Shown here: piece after piece, positions 44,497 to 52,535 of the stretch
How the letters are laid out: each line of letters opens with the position of its first letter
Position numbering within the stretch: the stretch's first letter is position 1
From: Multivorans sp965116445
Lineage (GTDB): Bacteria; Acidobacteriota; Thermoanaerobaculia; Multivoradales; Multivoraceae
Assembly: GCA_965116445.1 (NCBI GenBank)
Contig: OZ220688.1
Span: 310,001-374,000, forward strand
DNA: 64,000 nucleotides
Direction: 5' to 3'
Position numbers and translations under genes: made by a program
The notes under the pieces: generated by a model
The model's input: only the letters and a program-made list of their open reading frames with translations
The model's database searches: none
Told to the model about the DNA's origin: nothing

Positions 44497-45072
44497 ATGA
44501 ACTGGAAGCGCCTGCAGTCGGTCGCCGTTGTCTGGTCCACGGTCTTCGTGGTCGCCGCCATCCTGACCCTGGTCGGTCTCCAGGTCGTGCCGCGGGGCGT
44601 GCCGGGGCTGGTCGCCGCGTTGCATGCCCTCGTCGCGGCGCTCGGCTTCTTCTGCGGCGTCGCGGCCACCCGGCGCCGTGCGGATATCGAGGCGGAACGA
44701 TGGGAGCGCGTCGAGGACGCGGACCTCACGTCGAGCGAGCGGGAGCACGCCCACCGGGAGGCGGAATCGGACCTGAAGCGGGCAAGCGCCCAGTTCCTGC
44801 TCGCTGGCGTGACTCTCGGGGGCTGGCTGGCCTACCAGTTGCGCGCCGAGAGACCCGAGGCGGGCGCGGCGGTCACCCGCGTACTCGGCAGCGAGGCGCC
44901 CGGGGTTCCCATTCGCGCCGTGTCCGCGAGCGAGACCGAGACCCTCGCTTTGGAGCCGGTGTACAGCGTGAGCGCCTCCGACCTGCTCATCGCGACACCG
45001 CTGATCGCCTTCGGTCTCGGCATGCTGTGGGCGCGCCGGGGCGGTGCCCGGCCGGCGCCGTACGAGGGCTGA
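44497..45072 (+). CDS. membrane protein of unknown function
   Basis: This 191-residue protein has two N-terminal helices (10-32, 36-58), a charged helical stretch (60-98), a third helix (98-112) and a C-terminal helix (158-175). No domain is recognised. It has the 'M..WKRLQSV' start of a real gene but a weak ribosome-binding site. A minus-strand frame also overlaps its end. Confidence 0.55.
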   Translation: MNWKRLQSVAVVWSTVFVVAAILTLVGLQVVPRGVPGLVAALHALVAALGFFCGVAATRRRADIEAERWERVEDADLTSSEREHAHREAESDLKRASAQFLLAGVTLGGWLAYQLRAERPEAGAAVTRVLGSEAPGVPIRAVSASETETLALEPVYSVSASDLLIATPLIAFGLGMLWARRGGARPAPYEG

Positions 45073-45490
45073 GCGGGACTGCCGTCGCTGCAGCAGCCCG
45101 CCCGTTGTCGTTGAGTGGGGCCGAGCCGTCGGACGGCGCCGGGGCCCATGACCCAGCGGATTGCGGCGCGGCGGCAACGGCTGATGGTGTTGGCGTACGC
45201 GATCGTTCGGGGAAGCCTCTCGGGCCTCTCGATCCACTCGCCTTCGACAAGTCCGTTGATCGCGAGCGATACGCCCAGGACCCGCGTGATGTCATTGAGC
45301 GTCGGCGGCTTCCTGCTGTCTGCTTCAGGCAGCCCTTTCTCGCGAACAGGTTCTCGAACCAGAGTCCCTTCTCGGTTTCCGTTCGGCTCGACTCCCGTAT
45401 GCGAGCGAGCCATTCTCCGGCGGTGTCCGGCAGGCCCAGATCGAGCTCTGTCTGCTCGGGGAGGGCGCCGAGCTCTCCGACGACGTTCAT
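44832..45490 (-). pseudogene. frameshifted gene, last of the unknown operon
   Basis: The ATG at 45490-45488 overlaps the stop of the upstream gene (ATGA). The first 50 residues (MNVVGELGALPEQTELDLGL and so on to WFENLFARKG) read well, then the frame goes wrong. A sister frame picks up with GLPEADSRKPPTLNDITRVL and continues with INGLVEGEWIERPERLPRTI. The switch is in the AAAGGG run near 45330; adding one base would join them. Beyond about 45100 the second frame is probably not coding although it stays open to 44832. It is either a decayed gene or a sequencing error in a homopolymer. No family is recognised. Confidence 0.5.
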
Positions 45491-45939
45491 CTCGATCCCG
45501 CTGCGTCGTCGGGGATGATCGCAGGATGGACCAGGTTCGCTGTCACCAGCGCCCGGATCTCGGTGGCAACAGCCAGGTCGTCCGGCCCGTAGCCGAAGAT
45601 GCCGCTATGCGACTCGTCGTCTGGCAGTGGGAGGTGCTTGAACAGCAGGTCATGGCGTGTCGCTTCCAGGACCGTGGCGGTCGTCGCGCCCACCTCGAGC
45701 ACGGCGAAGCGGCCGTTGGGGCGAAGGCTGAAGCCCTTCGCATGGAACGCGTCGCGCACCTTGCCGACGGCGACGTTTACATCGGGAGCCCCGTAGTGTT
45801 CAAGCCAGTTGACCGAGAGGTGGTCTTCTCCCGTTCTCAATCGAAAAGCGGCGGCCAGCGGTAGCCCGTTCTCGCCGACAGCCGACGGTTTGCAGTAACG
45901 GGCAACCCGGTGCCTGTCGGACAGTAGCCTGTAAGTCAC
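45487..45939 (-). CDS. unknown protein, third gene of the 45-47 kb operon
   Basis: This 150-residue protein starts at the GTG 45939-45937, which overlaps the stop of the upstream gene. It reads as a soluble globular protein with NWLEHYGAPDVNVAVGKVRD, FAVLEVGATTATVLEATRH and a C-terminal DDLAVATEIRALVTAN. No family is recognised. Its stop overlaps the ATG of the next frame by four bases. The chain of overlaps shows that these four genes form one translation unit. Confidence 0.6.
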   Translation of the reverse strand: MTYRLLSDRHRVARYCKPSAVGENGLPLAAAFRLRTGEDHLSVNWLEHYGAPDVNVAVGKVRDAFHAKGFSLRPNGRFAVLEVGATTATVLEATRHDLLFKHLPLPDDESHSGIFGYGPDDLAVATEIRALVTANLVHPAIIPDDAAGSR

Positions 45940-46613
45940 ACAGCTTGCCTGCGGTCGAGGAAGGGGACGGTCGCAGCCAGGACTTCGTCCCTGGACCCTG
46001 TGCCGTGTGCCCGAGGTCGGTGGTAGGTACCTGGATTGGCGGCATTGGCGATTGCCGCGTAGCGGATCAGGCCATCGGGAAGAAACTCCATCGCCACGAT
46101 CCCGCCATCGTCGAGCAGCCATTCCATCTGGAGAAGGCCGTCAGGGCTCACACCGATCTCTCCCTCGCCGAACTGTGGCGCACTCGTCAGGAACAGCGCC
46201 AGACCTTGAAGCGAGGGCAGCGAGATGGTTGGTTCCTCGGGGTCCCCGTTTGTCATCGCGAGCAGGCGGTTGAGCCGGGCGGCAGCCGCGCGTTGGCCGA
46301 AGAGCGAGAGGGCCGCAGTGGCTTCCCTGTGTTCCGAGGTGTCGACGATGGTGCTGACGAGCGACGATTCGTGGAGAACAGGCGTCGGGGTGGTCGTTGG
46401 CGAGGGCGCCTTGAAGTCCCTGATCCAGGCGCCCAGTGTCAGATACACGGAATTGTCGGTGCGATCGCAGGAGGCGCCCAAGAAGGCAGGGGCGGGCGAG
46501 TCCGTGGTGCGGGTTGCGGTGGGCGCTCGACGGTCCGCTTTGATCTGAATGGCCAACGCGGCGTCGTGCTTGGTTGAGGCCAGCGAGGCATTTCCGGTAG
46601 CGGAGAGGTTCAT
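45936..46613 (-). CDS. unknown protein, second gene of the operon
   Basis: This 225-residue protein starts at the ATG 46613-46611, overlapping the upstream stop (ATGA). It has an acidic N-terminus, ITSL-type strands such as SLVSTIVDTSEHREATAALS and a C-terminal LLQMEWLLDDGGIVAMEFLP domain. The pattern 'G.LQ..W...G..LE.....DG' is common in proteins that handle DNA-damage or polyketide-like partners, but no assignment is supported. Confidence 0.6.
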   Translation of the reverse strand: MNLSATGNASLASTKHDAALAIQIKADRRAPTATRTTDSPAPAFLGASCDRTDNSVYLTLGAWIRDFKAPSPTTTPTPVLHESSLVSTIVDTSEHREATAALSLFGQRAAAARLNRLLAMTNGDPEEPTISLPSLQGLALFLTSAPQFGEGEIGVSPDGLLQMEWLLDDGGIVAMEFLPDGLIRYAAIANAANPGTYHRPRAHGTGSRDEVLAATVPFLDRRQAV

Positions 46614-47242
46614 GGGCGACTCCGGCGCAGGAGTTCCCGAGCTCGGGAGGCAATGAAGTTCAGTCGATCGGGCCACGCCTCGATGGCGGAGCACAACCCC
46701 TCCACGGTCGAGAGTCCGAGATGATGAACGTTGCAGTCGACGACAACACGCCCCGCCCCGTCGTCGGTAGCCGCCAATCCGACGTGACATACGGCGCCGT
46801 GGCCGGCGTCGTAGGTCACCTTGGGGGCGATCCCGGTCAGGCGAGCCTCTTCAGAGAGCCAGGACGGAGCGAACTGTTCGATGAGCCAGGCTTCGGGTTC
46901 GTCGAGGACCGTGGACATCAGGCAGTTGAGGCCGAGGGCTCGATACGGCACGTGCGGCAACCTCCGCAAGTACGCGAGGACGAGCTTGTGCGCTTCCTGA
47001 CGTTGTCCGTCTCCTCCTGGCTCAGTCCCGGTCAACCGGGTTGGGTCCACCCGAAGCGAGACGCCGTTCGTGTACTCGACGAAGGACAAAGGGGGCGTCG
47101 TCAACGTCTCCGCGACGGCCCATGTTTCCGGTGCGATCCCGCGGGAGACAAGGAAGTCGGGATTCAGGATGGAGGGGTTGTGGAACTCGGCAGTAACGAC
47201 GACGCTGACCGAGTCGATATGAATGCTCTGATCGCTGGACAT
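46610..47242 (-). CDS. unknown protein, first gene of the operon
   Basis: This 210-residue protein has VSVVVTAEFHNPSILNPDFL, WAVAETLTTPPLSFVEYTNG and GVSLRVDPTRLT in its first 75 residues. The block ILNPDFL-x-W...P.S.V.Y.NGV is reminiscent of an uncharacterised family of small bacterial proteins, but I cannot name it. It starts at the ATG 47242-47240 and opens a minus-strand operon of four overlapping genes down to 45490. No signal peptide or membrane segment is seen. Confidence 0.6.
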   Translation of the reverse strand: MSSDQSIHIDSVSVVVTAEFHNPSILNPDFLVSRGIAPETWAVAETLTTPPLSFVEYTNGVSLRVDPTRLTGTEPGGDGQRQEAHKLVLAYLRRLPHVPYRALGLNCLMSTVLDEPEAWLIEQFAPSWLSEEARLTGIAPKVTYDAGHGAVCHVGLAATDDGAGRVVVDCNVHHLGLSTVEGLCSAIEAWPDRLNFIASRARELLRRSRP

Positions 47243-47344
47243 TAGGCGCGGGGTGTTCTCGTTTCGGCTCCCGAGACGTTACGGAGCATACACACGCCGT
47301 CCGCGAAGGTCGGGTGGTCGCGGTGGCCGTCACACCAGCCGCCG

Positions 47345-47641
47345 TCACCGCAGCCGAGCCACGGTGGCGCCCCATCCGCCGCCGCCGGGACCGCCGCTCC
47401 TGAACGACACGACCCGCGGGTCGCGCTCCAGTACCTTGCGGACGATCTGGCGCTGCACGCCGATCCCCCGGCCGTGGATGATCCGGACCTCGCGGAAGCC
47501 CTTCTCGTACGCGGCGTCGAGGTAGCTCTCGACGACGTCCTTCACCTCCCGGGGCTGGAAGGGATGGAGGTCGATCTCGTCGCCGATGGGCACCTCGACG
47601 ACTTCTTCCATGTCCGGAACGAAGTCGTCTTCGGGGGTCAT
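47345..47641 (-). CDS. Smr domain protein
   Basis: This 98-residue protein has the Smr fold: DLHPFQPREVKDVVESYLDA, VRIIHGRGIGVQR and a C-terminal Gly-rich loop. It lacks MutS parts and so is a stand-alone Smr protein. Smr domains nick or bind branched DNA or RNA; the catalytic site of the family includes the HG.G motif, which is intact here. It follows the outer-membrane protein gene by 12 bases. Confidence 0.85.
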   Translation of the reverse strand: MTPEDDFVPDMEEVVEVPIGDEIDLHPFQPREVKDVVESYLDAAYEKGFREVRIIHGRGIGVQRQIVRKVLERDPRVVSFRSGGPGGGGWGATVARLR

Positions 47642-47653
47642 GGCAGCTCCTGG

Positions 47654-50650
47654 CTAGAACAGCTTGAGGACGGCGATGAAGGCGCTCCAGCCGTCGTCGG
47701 GGCCGACGAGGGCGGTGCCGACATCCATTCTGACCACCGTGCCCCACGGGCCGATGAAGGTGCCGACGATGCCGGCGCCGGCGAGCAGTTCCTTGTCCAG
47801 GCCGGAGGCCATGTCCGTCGCCCAGGCGGCGTCGCCGACCAGGTCGATGCGGAAGAGCTGACCGAGTTCGAAGCCGTACGTGAGGTGGGCGGCCGCCGCG
47901 CTCTCGGCGCGCACCTTGTCGCTCTGGTAGCCGCGGACGGTGACGTCGGAGAAGAACCCGAACTCGTACTTGCTGAAGCGGTCCAGGTCGGCGCCGTCCA
48001 CGTACTCGAAGGACAGACCGATCTTCTGGAACTTCGGCAGGTGCCAGGTCTTCGCGACGCCCACGTTCCAGAGCGTGTAGGTGTCCGGGGTCACGTTGGC
48101 GCCGCCCAGGCCCCAGGGGTCCCAGTCGCCTCGCCGGTTCCAGGTGCCGCCGAGTACCAGCCGGTAGCCGGAACGCGAGTAGCGGAGGGTGGTGCCCAGG
48201 CTGTGACTCAGGTGATCCGCGGGCAGGACGAAGTCTTCGCCTGTCTCGTCGGCCCGCTGGAAGTTGTTCCAGGACAGCTCGTAGCGGAAGTCGAGCTTGG
48301 TGTAGCTGCCGAGCGGCCGGCCGAGGCTGAAGTCCATGTTCGGGCGCAGCCGTTCCACGTTCTCCCGCGGCACCTCCTGGCCGTCGCGGTAGAGGGTGTC
48401 CTGGCCCGCGAAGGCGAGCGCGAAGACGTCGACGCCGGCATCCCAGCGGGAGCCGAACAGGCTCGGGTTCGCGACGTCGGCGAGGATCAGCGGACCGGCA
48501 ATGAACAGGTCGGCCTGCATTCCCGTGCCCCGCCAGTCGAAGGCGAGCCAGTTCACGCCGCCCAGCGGCAGGGGGCCGTCCTGGGCTTCGTCGTAGAAGG
48601 CGCCGCCGAGGATGAACATCCGGGTCTTGTCGTCCTCCTTGACCGTCCGTTCGCCGGTCTCGCTGTCCATGGCCAGGTAGCGAAGCCCCACCTCGGTGTC
48701 GCGCACCATCGTCGCCTCGGAGGCCAGGACCGCCTGCCGGCGGGTTTCGAAGTCGCTGGGATTGATCTCGATGCCGGTGAGTTCGGTCAACCCCTCGACG
48801 ACCGTCGTCGCGTTCAGCAGTGAGAACAGCCGCTGGCTGACGACGCGGGCCGGGAGCCAGTACGACGACCGCTCCCACGCCGCCGGCTCGCCTTTCTCGT
48901 CAACCGGGGTGTAGAACGTCGTTTCGTCATTCGAGAGGACGTCGCCGGTCAGACCGAGCTGGACGGCACGGGTCTTCACCCGGGCGTAGAGCTCGCGGTC
49001 CACCCACACCGTGCCGCGGAACAGGCTGCGGCCCTCGGCCAGCGCAGCCGCCGGCTCGAAGTCCACGACCCAGGTGTCCCGGCCCTCGACGGTCGCGGTG
49101 CCACGCAGCCGGTAGCGGTACTCCTTGGTGAAGGTGATCGCGGCAGGCATCGCGGCCGCCTTTTCCGGCTGGATCAGGGGGATCTCGGGGATCTTCTTGC
49201 GCCGCCAGCGGATGCCGTTGACAAAGAAGTTGTCCCAGGCCCAGTCGAAACCCGCCTTGCATGAAACAGGTCTTTTCCCGTCCGCCAGCGCGGCGCAGAC
49301 GCCGCGACTGGATTCCTGGCGGAAGAAGAAGGGGCCCTGGAAGGTCACGTCGATCGTCTGGATGCCGGTGCCGAGCTGGAAGCGCAGCGAGGTCGTGTTC
49401 GTCGCGCTGTAGTTCGCGATCCGCCTCGACTGATCGTCCTCGAAGGCCTGCAGCCGCCTCAGGATCTCGCCGACCGGCACCTGGCGCGTGTCGGCGACCG
49501 TCAACGCCTCTTCGATGCTCTCCGCCCCGTCGAGGCCAACCGCCAGATCTCGCTCGAGCCGGAAGACGAAGGGACCCTCCGTTTCGTCCAGTTCGAGTTG
49601 ATAGCCGCTTCGGGTGCGCCGGCCGCCGAACAGCAGGTCCGTCTCGCCGGTCGCAAGGTCGAAGCGGGCGGCCGAGCCGAGCTGCCGGTCGCTGAAGCGG
49701 AGCGTGACCGGCGCGCCCGCCGGTGGCGACACGACGATCCGCAGGCTCAGGTCCTCGCCGTGGACGAAGCTCCAGGCCGTAGCACCCGAGGGCGTCGAGT
49801 AGGGATCGAAGGCGACATCCCCTGAGAACTCCTGAGCGATCAGGCGGACGGCTTGAACGGCCGCTCGGTCGGCGTCCCCGTCGCCGGCGAGGGTGAACAG
49901 GGACAGGGTGGCGCCGGCCTCCGCCTCGGCCGCGGCGCGCACGAGCAGGTCGCCGCCGGCGTCCCCGGCCGCCGCCGGGCCGCCCTCGACCGCCATCAGG
50001 GCGTCCGGATCCAGGTCGCGGAGCAATCGCCTGAGTGCGGTCAGGTCGATCTCGCCGGTCGCTCCGTCGACGCTGAACGAGACGCCGTCCAGATAGGCGT
50101 CGAGTTCCTGCCCGTAGAGGCTGCGAATTAAGCCGTCATCGGCGGGAAAGGACTGGGAGACGACGAGGGCATCGGGCTGTGCGCCGGAGACCGCCACCGC
50201 GGCACGCTTCAGGGCGAGGGCGTACTCCTGGACTTGTACCGGTTCGTCCTGAAGCGCCACCGGCCAGATGATCTGGAAGAAGGCGCCGGGCGACGCGGTC
50301 CGCGCGAGGTCGGCGAGCCGCTCCAGCTCCGTCGCCAGTTCGTCGCCGCGGTCGGCCGCCGGCGGGGGCTCGGCGAAGCGAACCGCGTACCACGGCACGG
50401 CGCCGCTGTCGCGCAGCCGCGTCGCCGCCTCGGCAGCCGCATCGATCCCGGCCTCATCCTGGAGATCGACCGGCCACTTGACCACCAGAAGCGCCTCCTC
50501 CGGCACCTCCGGCAGCGTTCCCAGAACCTCCGCGACTCCCTCGGGGTCGTCAGTCGCCAGACCCACGCAGGGATTGCACGGCAACTGTCCGGCCACTGGC
50601 AGGGCGCCAGCGAGCAGGAGTGCAGTTGCAAGAAGAGCTTGTTTCATCAC
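47654..50650 (-). CDS. large outer-membrane beta-barrel protein with N-terminal TIM-like domain
   Basis: This 998-residue protein has a signal peptide (1-22, ending LPVAGQ). The first 300 residues look like a glycoside-hydrolase-type TIM domain (WPVDLQDEAGIDAAAEAA, VVSQSFPADDG), followed by a beta-rich middle (330-420) with a LolA-like part and then a C-terminal half with about 16-20 alternating strands that ends with LKLF, as expected for an outer-membrane barrel. No catalytic Glu pair is clear. The modular order is unusual. The stop is 12 bases before the Smr gene. Confidence 0.75.
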   Translation of the reverse strand: MMKQALLATALLLAGALPVAGQLPCNPCVGLATDDPEGVAEVLGTLPEVPEEALLVVKWPVDLQDEAGIDAAAEAATRLRDSGAVPWYAVRFAEPPPAADRGDELATELERLADLARTASPGAFFQIIWPVALQDEPVQVQEYALALKRAAVAVSGAQPDALVVSQSFPADDGLIRSLYGQELDAYLDGVSFSVDGATGEIDLTALRRLLRDLDPDALMAVEGGPAAAGDAGGDLLVRAAAEAEAGATLSLFTLAGDGDADRAAVQAVRLIAQEFSGDVAFDPYSTPSGATAWSFVHGEDLSLRIVVSPPAGAPVTLRFSDRQLGSAARFDLATGETDLLFGGRRTRSGYQLELDETEGPFVFRLERDLAVGLDGAESIEEALTVADTRQVPVGEILRRLQAFEDDQSRRIANYSATNTTSLRFQLGTGIQTIDVTFQGPFFFRQESSRGVCAALADGKRPVSCKAGFDWAWDNFFVNGIRWRRKKIPEIPLIQPEKAAAMPAAITFTKEYRYRLRGTATVEGRDTWVVDFEPAAALAEGRSLFRGTVWVDRELYARVKTRAVQLGLTGDVLSNDETTFYTPVDEKGEPAAWERSSYWLPARVVSQRLFSLLNATTVVEGLTELTGIEINPSDFETRRQAVLASEATMVRDTEVGLRYLAMDSETGERTVKEDDKTRMFILGGAFYDEAQDGPLPLGGVNWLAFDWRGTGMQADLFIAGPLILADVANPSLFGSRWDAGVDVFALAFAGQDTLYRDGQEVPRENVERLRPNMDFSLGRPLGSYTKLDFRYELSWNNFQRADETGEDFVLPADHLSHSLGTTLRYSRSGYRLVLGGTWNRRGDWDPWGLGGANVTPDTYTLWNVGVAKTWHLPKFQKIGLSFEYVDGADLDRFSKYEFGFFSDVTVRGYQSDKVRAESAAAAHLTYGFELGQLFRIDLVGDAAWATDMASGLDKELLAGAGIVGTFIGPWGTVVRMDVGTALVGPDDGWSAFIAVLKLF

Positions 50651-50724
50651 TTGCTTCGGTCAGTTCCAGCCCAAGGGTCGAACCCTAGCCCGGATAACAC
50701 TGAAAGGCCGCCCAGATTCCCAGT

Positions 50725-50776
50725 ACTGGGTGAGCCGGCCTTCGGCCGGCGCGTGTTCCTGGCCGCCTTCGGCGGC
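50725..50776. repeat. REP-like palindrome, copy 5, with TTC-loop hairpin
   Basis: ACTGGGTGAGCCGGCC and TTCGGCCGGC (50725-50750) make the family palindrome with a shortened loop. GCCGCC-TTC-GGCGGC (50762-50776) is the paired hairpin. The left end of the insertion sequence begins about 25 bases downstream. Confidence 0.75.
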
Positions 50777-50815
50777 AGCCGACGAGGACGTCGGCGCATG
50801 TATGGTCCGCCCCGC

Positions 50816-51092
50816 TTGTGCAAGGGCTCTTTCCGGGTTTCTGGCGAGGTAGGTGCAGTTGCTTGCATGTATTCGGCCTGTTGGTGGGAGTCTCTGAGAG
50901 AGAGCTCCCTGGCCCCGATGGAATACGCGCGCGTCGGCCTCTTCACACCCAGACGGCCTCTTGATGGGCCCTGCGCCGACTCAGGCTTCTCAACGCGCCG
51001 GTCCGACCTGTTTCGCCATCGCTCGAATGAGTCCCCGCAAACTGCTTGGTGGGGCGATTCTCCTATCGTTGGTTCGCTGTTCCCCGAGCCGT
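50816..51092 (-). ncRNA. candidate bridge RNA region of the IS1111-type element
   Basis: A 277-base non-coding stretch lies between the transposase stop and the left inverted repeat. In the IS110 family the guide (bridge) RNA is encoded in one non-coding end, and in IS1111 members this is the 3' end. No guide loops were worked out here, so this is a positional call. Confidence 0.3.
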
Positions 51093-52154
51093 CTACGCCG
51101 CGGCCCGTGAGTCCCTTGCTCGACCGCCGACATGGCGTTCGTCGCTGTAGCGTTCGTCGTGTCGCAGCACCGCCCAGGCGATTCGAGCCAGCTTGTTGGC
51201 CACGGCCACCGTGGCGACGTTCGCCCCCCGGCGCCGCTTGACGTCCAGAGCCCATTCCTTGAGCCGCGTCCGCTCGCCCTTGTGGGCTGTGCGCAGCACC
51301 GCCCGCGCACCGTGGATCAGAAGCGCCCGCATGTAGCGGTCCCCGCGTTTGCTGATCCCCAACAGCCTCGTGTGCCCGCCGGTCGATGCCTGACGAGGCA
51401 CCAGCCCGAGAAACGCCGACATCTGACGGCCGCTGCTGAAGGCCCAGCCCGAGCCGACCGACGCCACCAGCGCCGTCGACACCATCGGACCGATCCCCGG
51501 GATCGACATCAAACGCTCGGACAGGGGGTTCTCCTTCGACTCCCGCTCCAGCATCGCCGTCAGATCCGCCACCTGATCGTCGACCTGCATCAGCGCCTGG
51601 TGCTGCATGCACAAGAGAGCCCGAAAGTCGCCCGGCAGGGCCCGCTCCGGGTCCGACGCGATCGCAGGCACCTCCCGCTTGATCACCGCCAGACCCTGAG
51701 GCAGCACGATCCCGTACTCCCGCAGAAAACCACGTAACTGGTTCGCCAACTGCGTGCGCACACCAACCATCGTCTCCCGACTTCGGTGGATCTGCTGCAG
51801 CGCCCGGCGCTCCTTCGTCTTGTAAGGCACGAAACGCATCGTCGGACGCGACACCGCCTCGCAGATCGCCTCCGCGTCGTGGTAGTCGCTCTTGTTCGAC
51901 TTCACGTACGGACGGACAAACTGCGGACTCATCATCCGCACGTCGTGGCCCAGATCCCTCAGCTTCTCCACCCAGTGGTGCGCGCCGCAGCTCGCCTCCA
52001 TCCCCACCAGGCACGGCTTGAGCCGCGACATCAACTCCATCAGCCGCGGTGCCTTCAACTGACGCTGAAACACCACCGCGCCCGACGCGTCCATCCCGCA
52101 CACCTGGTACACATGCTTGCCCAGATCGATACCGACTCGAGTAACCTCCTTCAC
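51093..52154 (-). CDS. IS110 family transposase
   Basis: This 353-residue transposase has a DEDD RuvC-like N-terminal part (D10 in GIDLGKH, E53 in GMEASCG, D90 and D93 in KSDYHDAEA) and the C-terminal Tnp domain with IPGIGPMVSTALVASVG and the catalytic Ser region QASTGGHTR (S257). The length is normal and no frameshift is seen, so it is probably intact. The ATG at 52154-52152 follows GGAGG. Confidence 0.93.
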   Translation of the reverse strand: MKEVTRVGIDLGKHVYQVCGMDASGAVVFQRQLKAPRLMELMSRLKPCLVGMEASCGAHHWVEKLRDLGHDVRMMSPQFVRPYVKSNKSDYHDAEAICEAVSRPTMRFVPYKTKERRALQQIHRSRETMVGVRTQLANQLRGFLREYGIVLPQGLAVIKREVPAIASDPERALPGDFRALLCMQHQALMQVDDQVADLTAMLERESKENPLSERLMSIPGIGPMVSTALVASVGSGWAFSSGRQMSAFLGLVPRQASTGGHTRLLGISKRGDRYMRALLIHGARAVLRTAHKGERTRLKEWALDVKRRRGANVATVAVANKLARIAWAVLRHDERYSDERHVGGRARDSRAAA

Positions 52155-52329
52155 GGTCCGCCTCCTCCTTGTTGTTCGGAAGAAAACACCATTCTGGCCC
52201 CAACGAGAGGCCGTAAGGGTGCGGGGCGGACCATCCCATTACCCAGTGCGGCATCGCCCTGCAACGGTGGCTCGTCCAGGGACAGGTCGGCGCCCGGCCT
52301 GGCACTCGGCACCGCCGTCCAGCCCAGTC

Positions 52330-52492
52330 GGGGTCAGGAGGGGTCAGCTCCCAGGTGCCTCTGAACGAGCGACGCCCGACGACGTCCCACTAACCGATGC
52401 CCGACCGGAGCGAGTGAAGCGGAGTGAGCGCACCTCCTCCCCATCTCCTCTCAAGCGCTCACGTCACCTGGGAGCTGACCCCTCCTGACCCC
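52330..52492. mobile_element. 163-bp MITE-like element with perfect 28-bp inverted ends
   Basis: Bases 52330-52357 and 52465-52492 are exact 28-base inverted copies, GGGGTCAGGAGGGGTCAG followed by CTCCCAGGTG and the reverse. The inner 107 bases have no gene. It sits between the IS1111-type element and the recA stop. The ends resemble those of small non-autonomous elements; no related transposase is in the window. The folded stem could also terminate recA transcription. Confidence 0.7.
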
Positions 52493-52535
52493 AAGACGGG
52501 CGGGTGAGCCCTCCTCCGCGCCGCGCCGCCGCGCC

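Larger units (their letters stand above)
50802..52234 (-). mobile_element. IS1111-type insertion sequence (IS110 family)
   Basis: A 14-bp inverted repeat, ATGGTCCGCCCCGC at 50802-50815 and its complement at 52221-52234, flanks the transposase gene. Sub-terminal inverted repeats like these are typical of the IS1111 group, which otherwise lacks terminal repeats. The true ends lie a few bases outside. The element sits next to a REP copy on the left; IS1111 members often use such palindromes as targets. The gene is oriented minus, so the longer non-coding side (277 bases) is 3' to it. Confidence 0.7.

Noticed and set aside
52235..52535. CRISPR-like repeat near recA
   Set aside because: Only one inverted pair is present, without spaced direct repeats; it fits a MITE.
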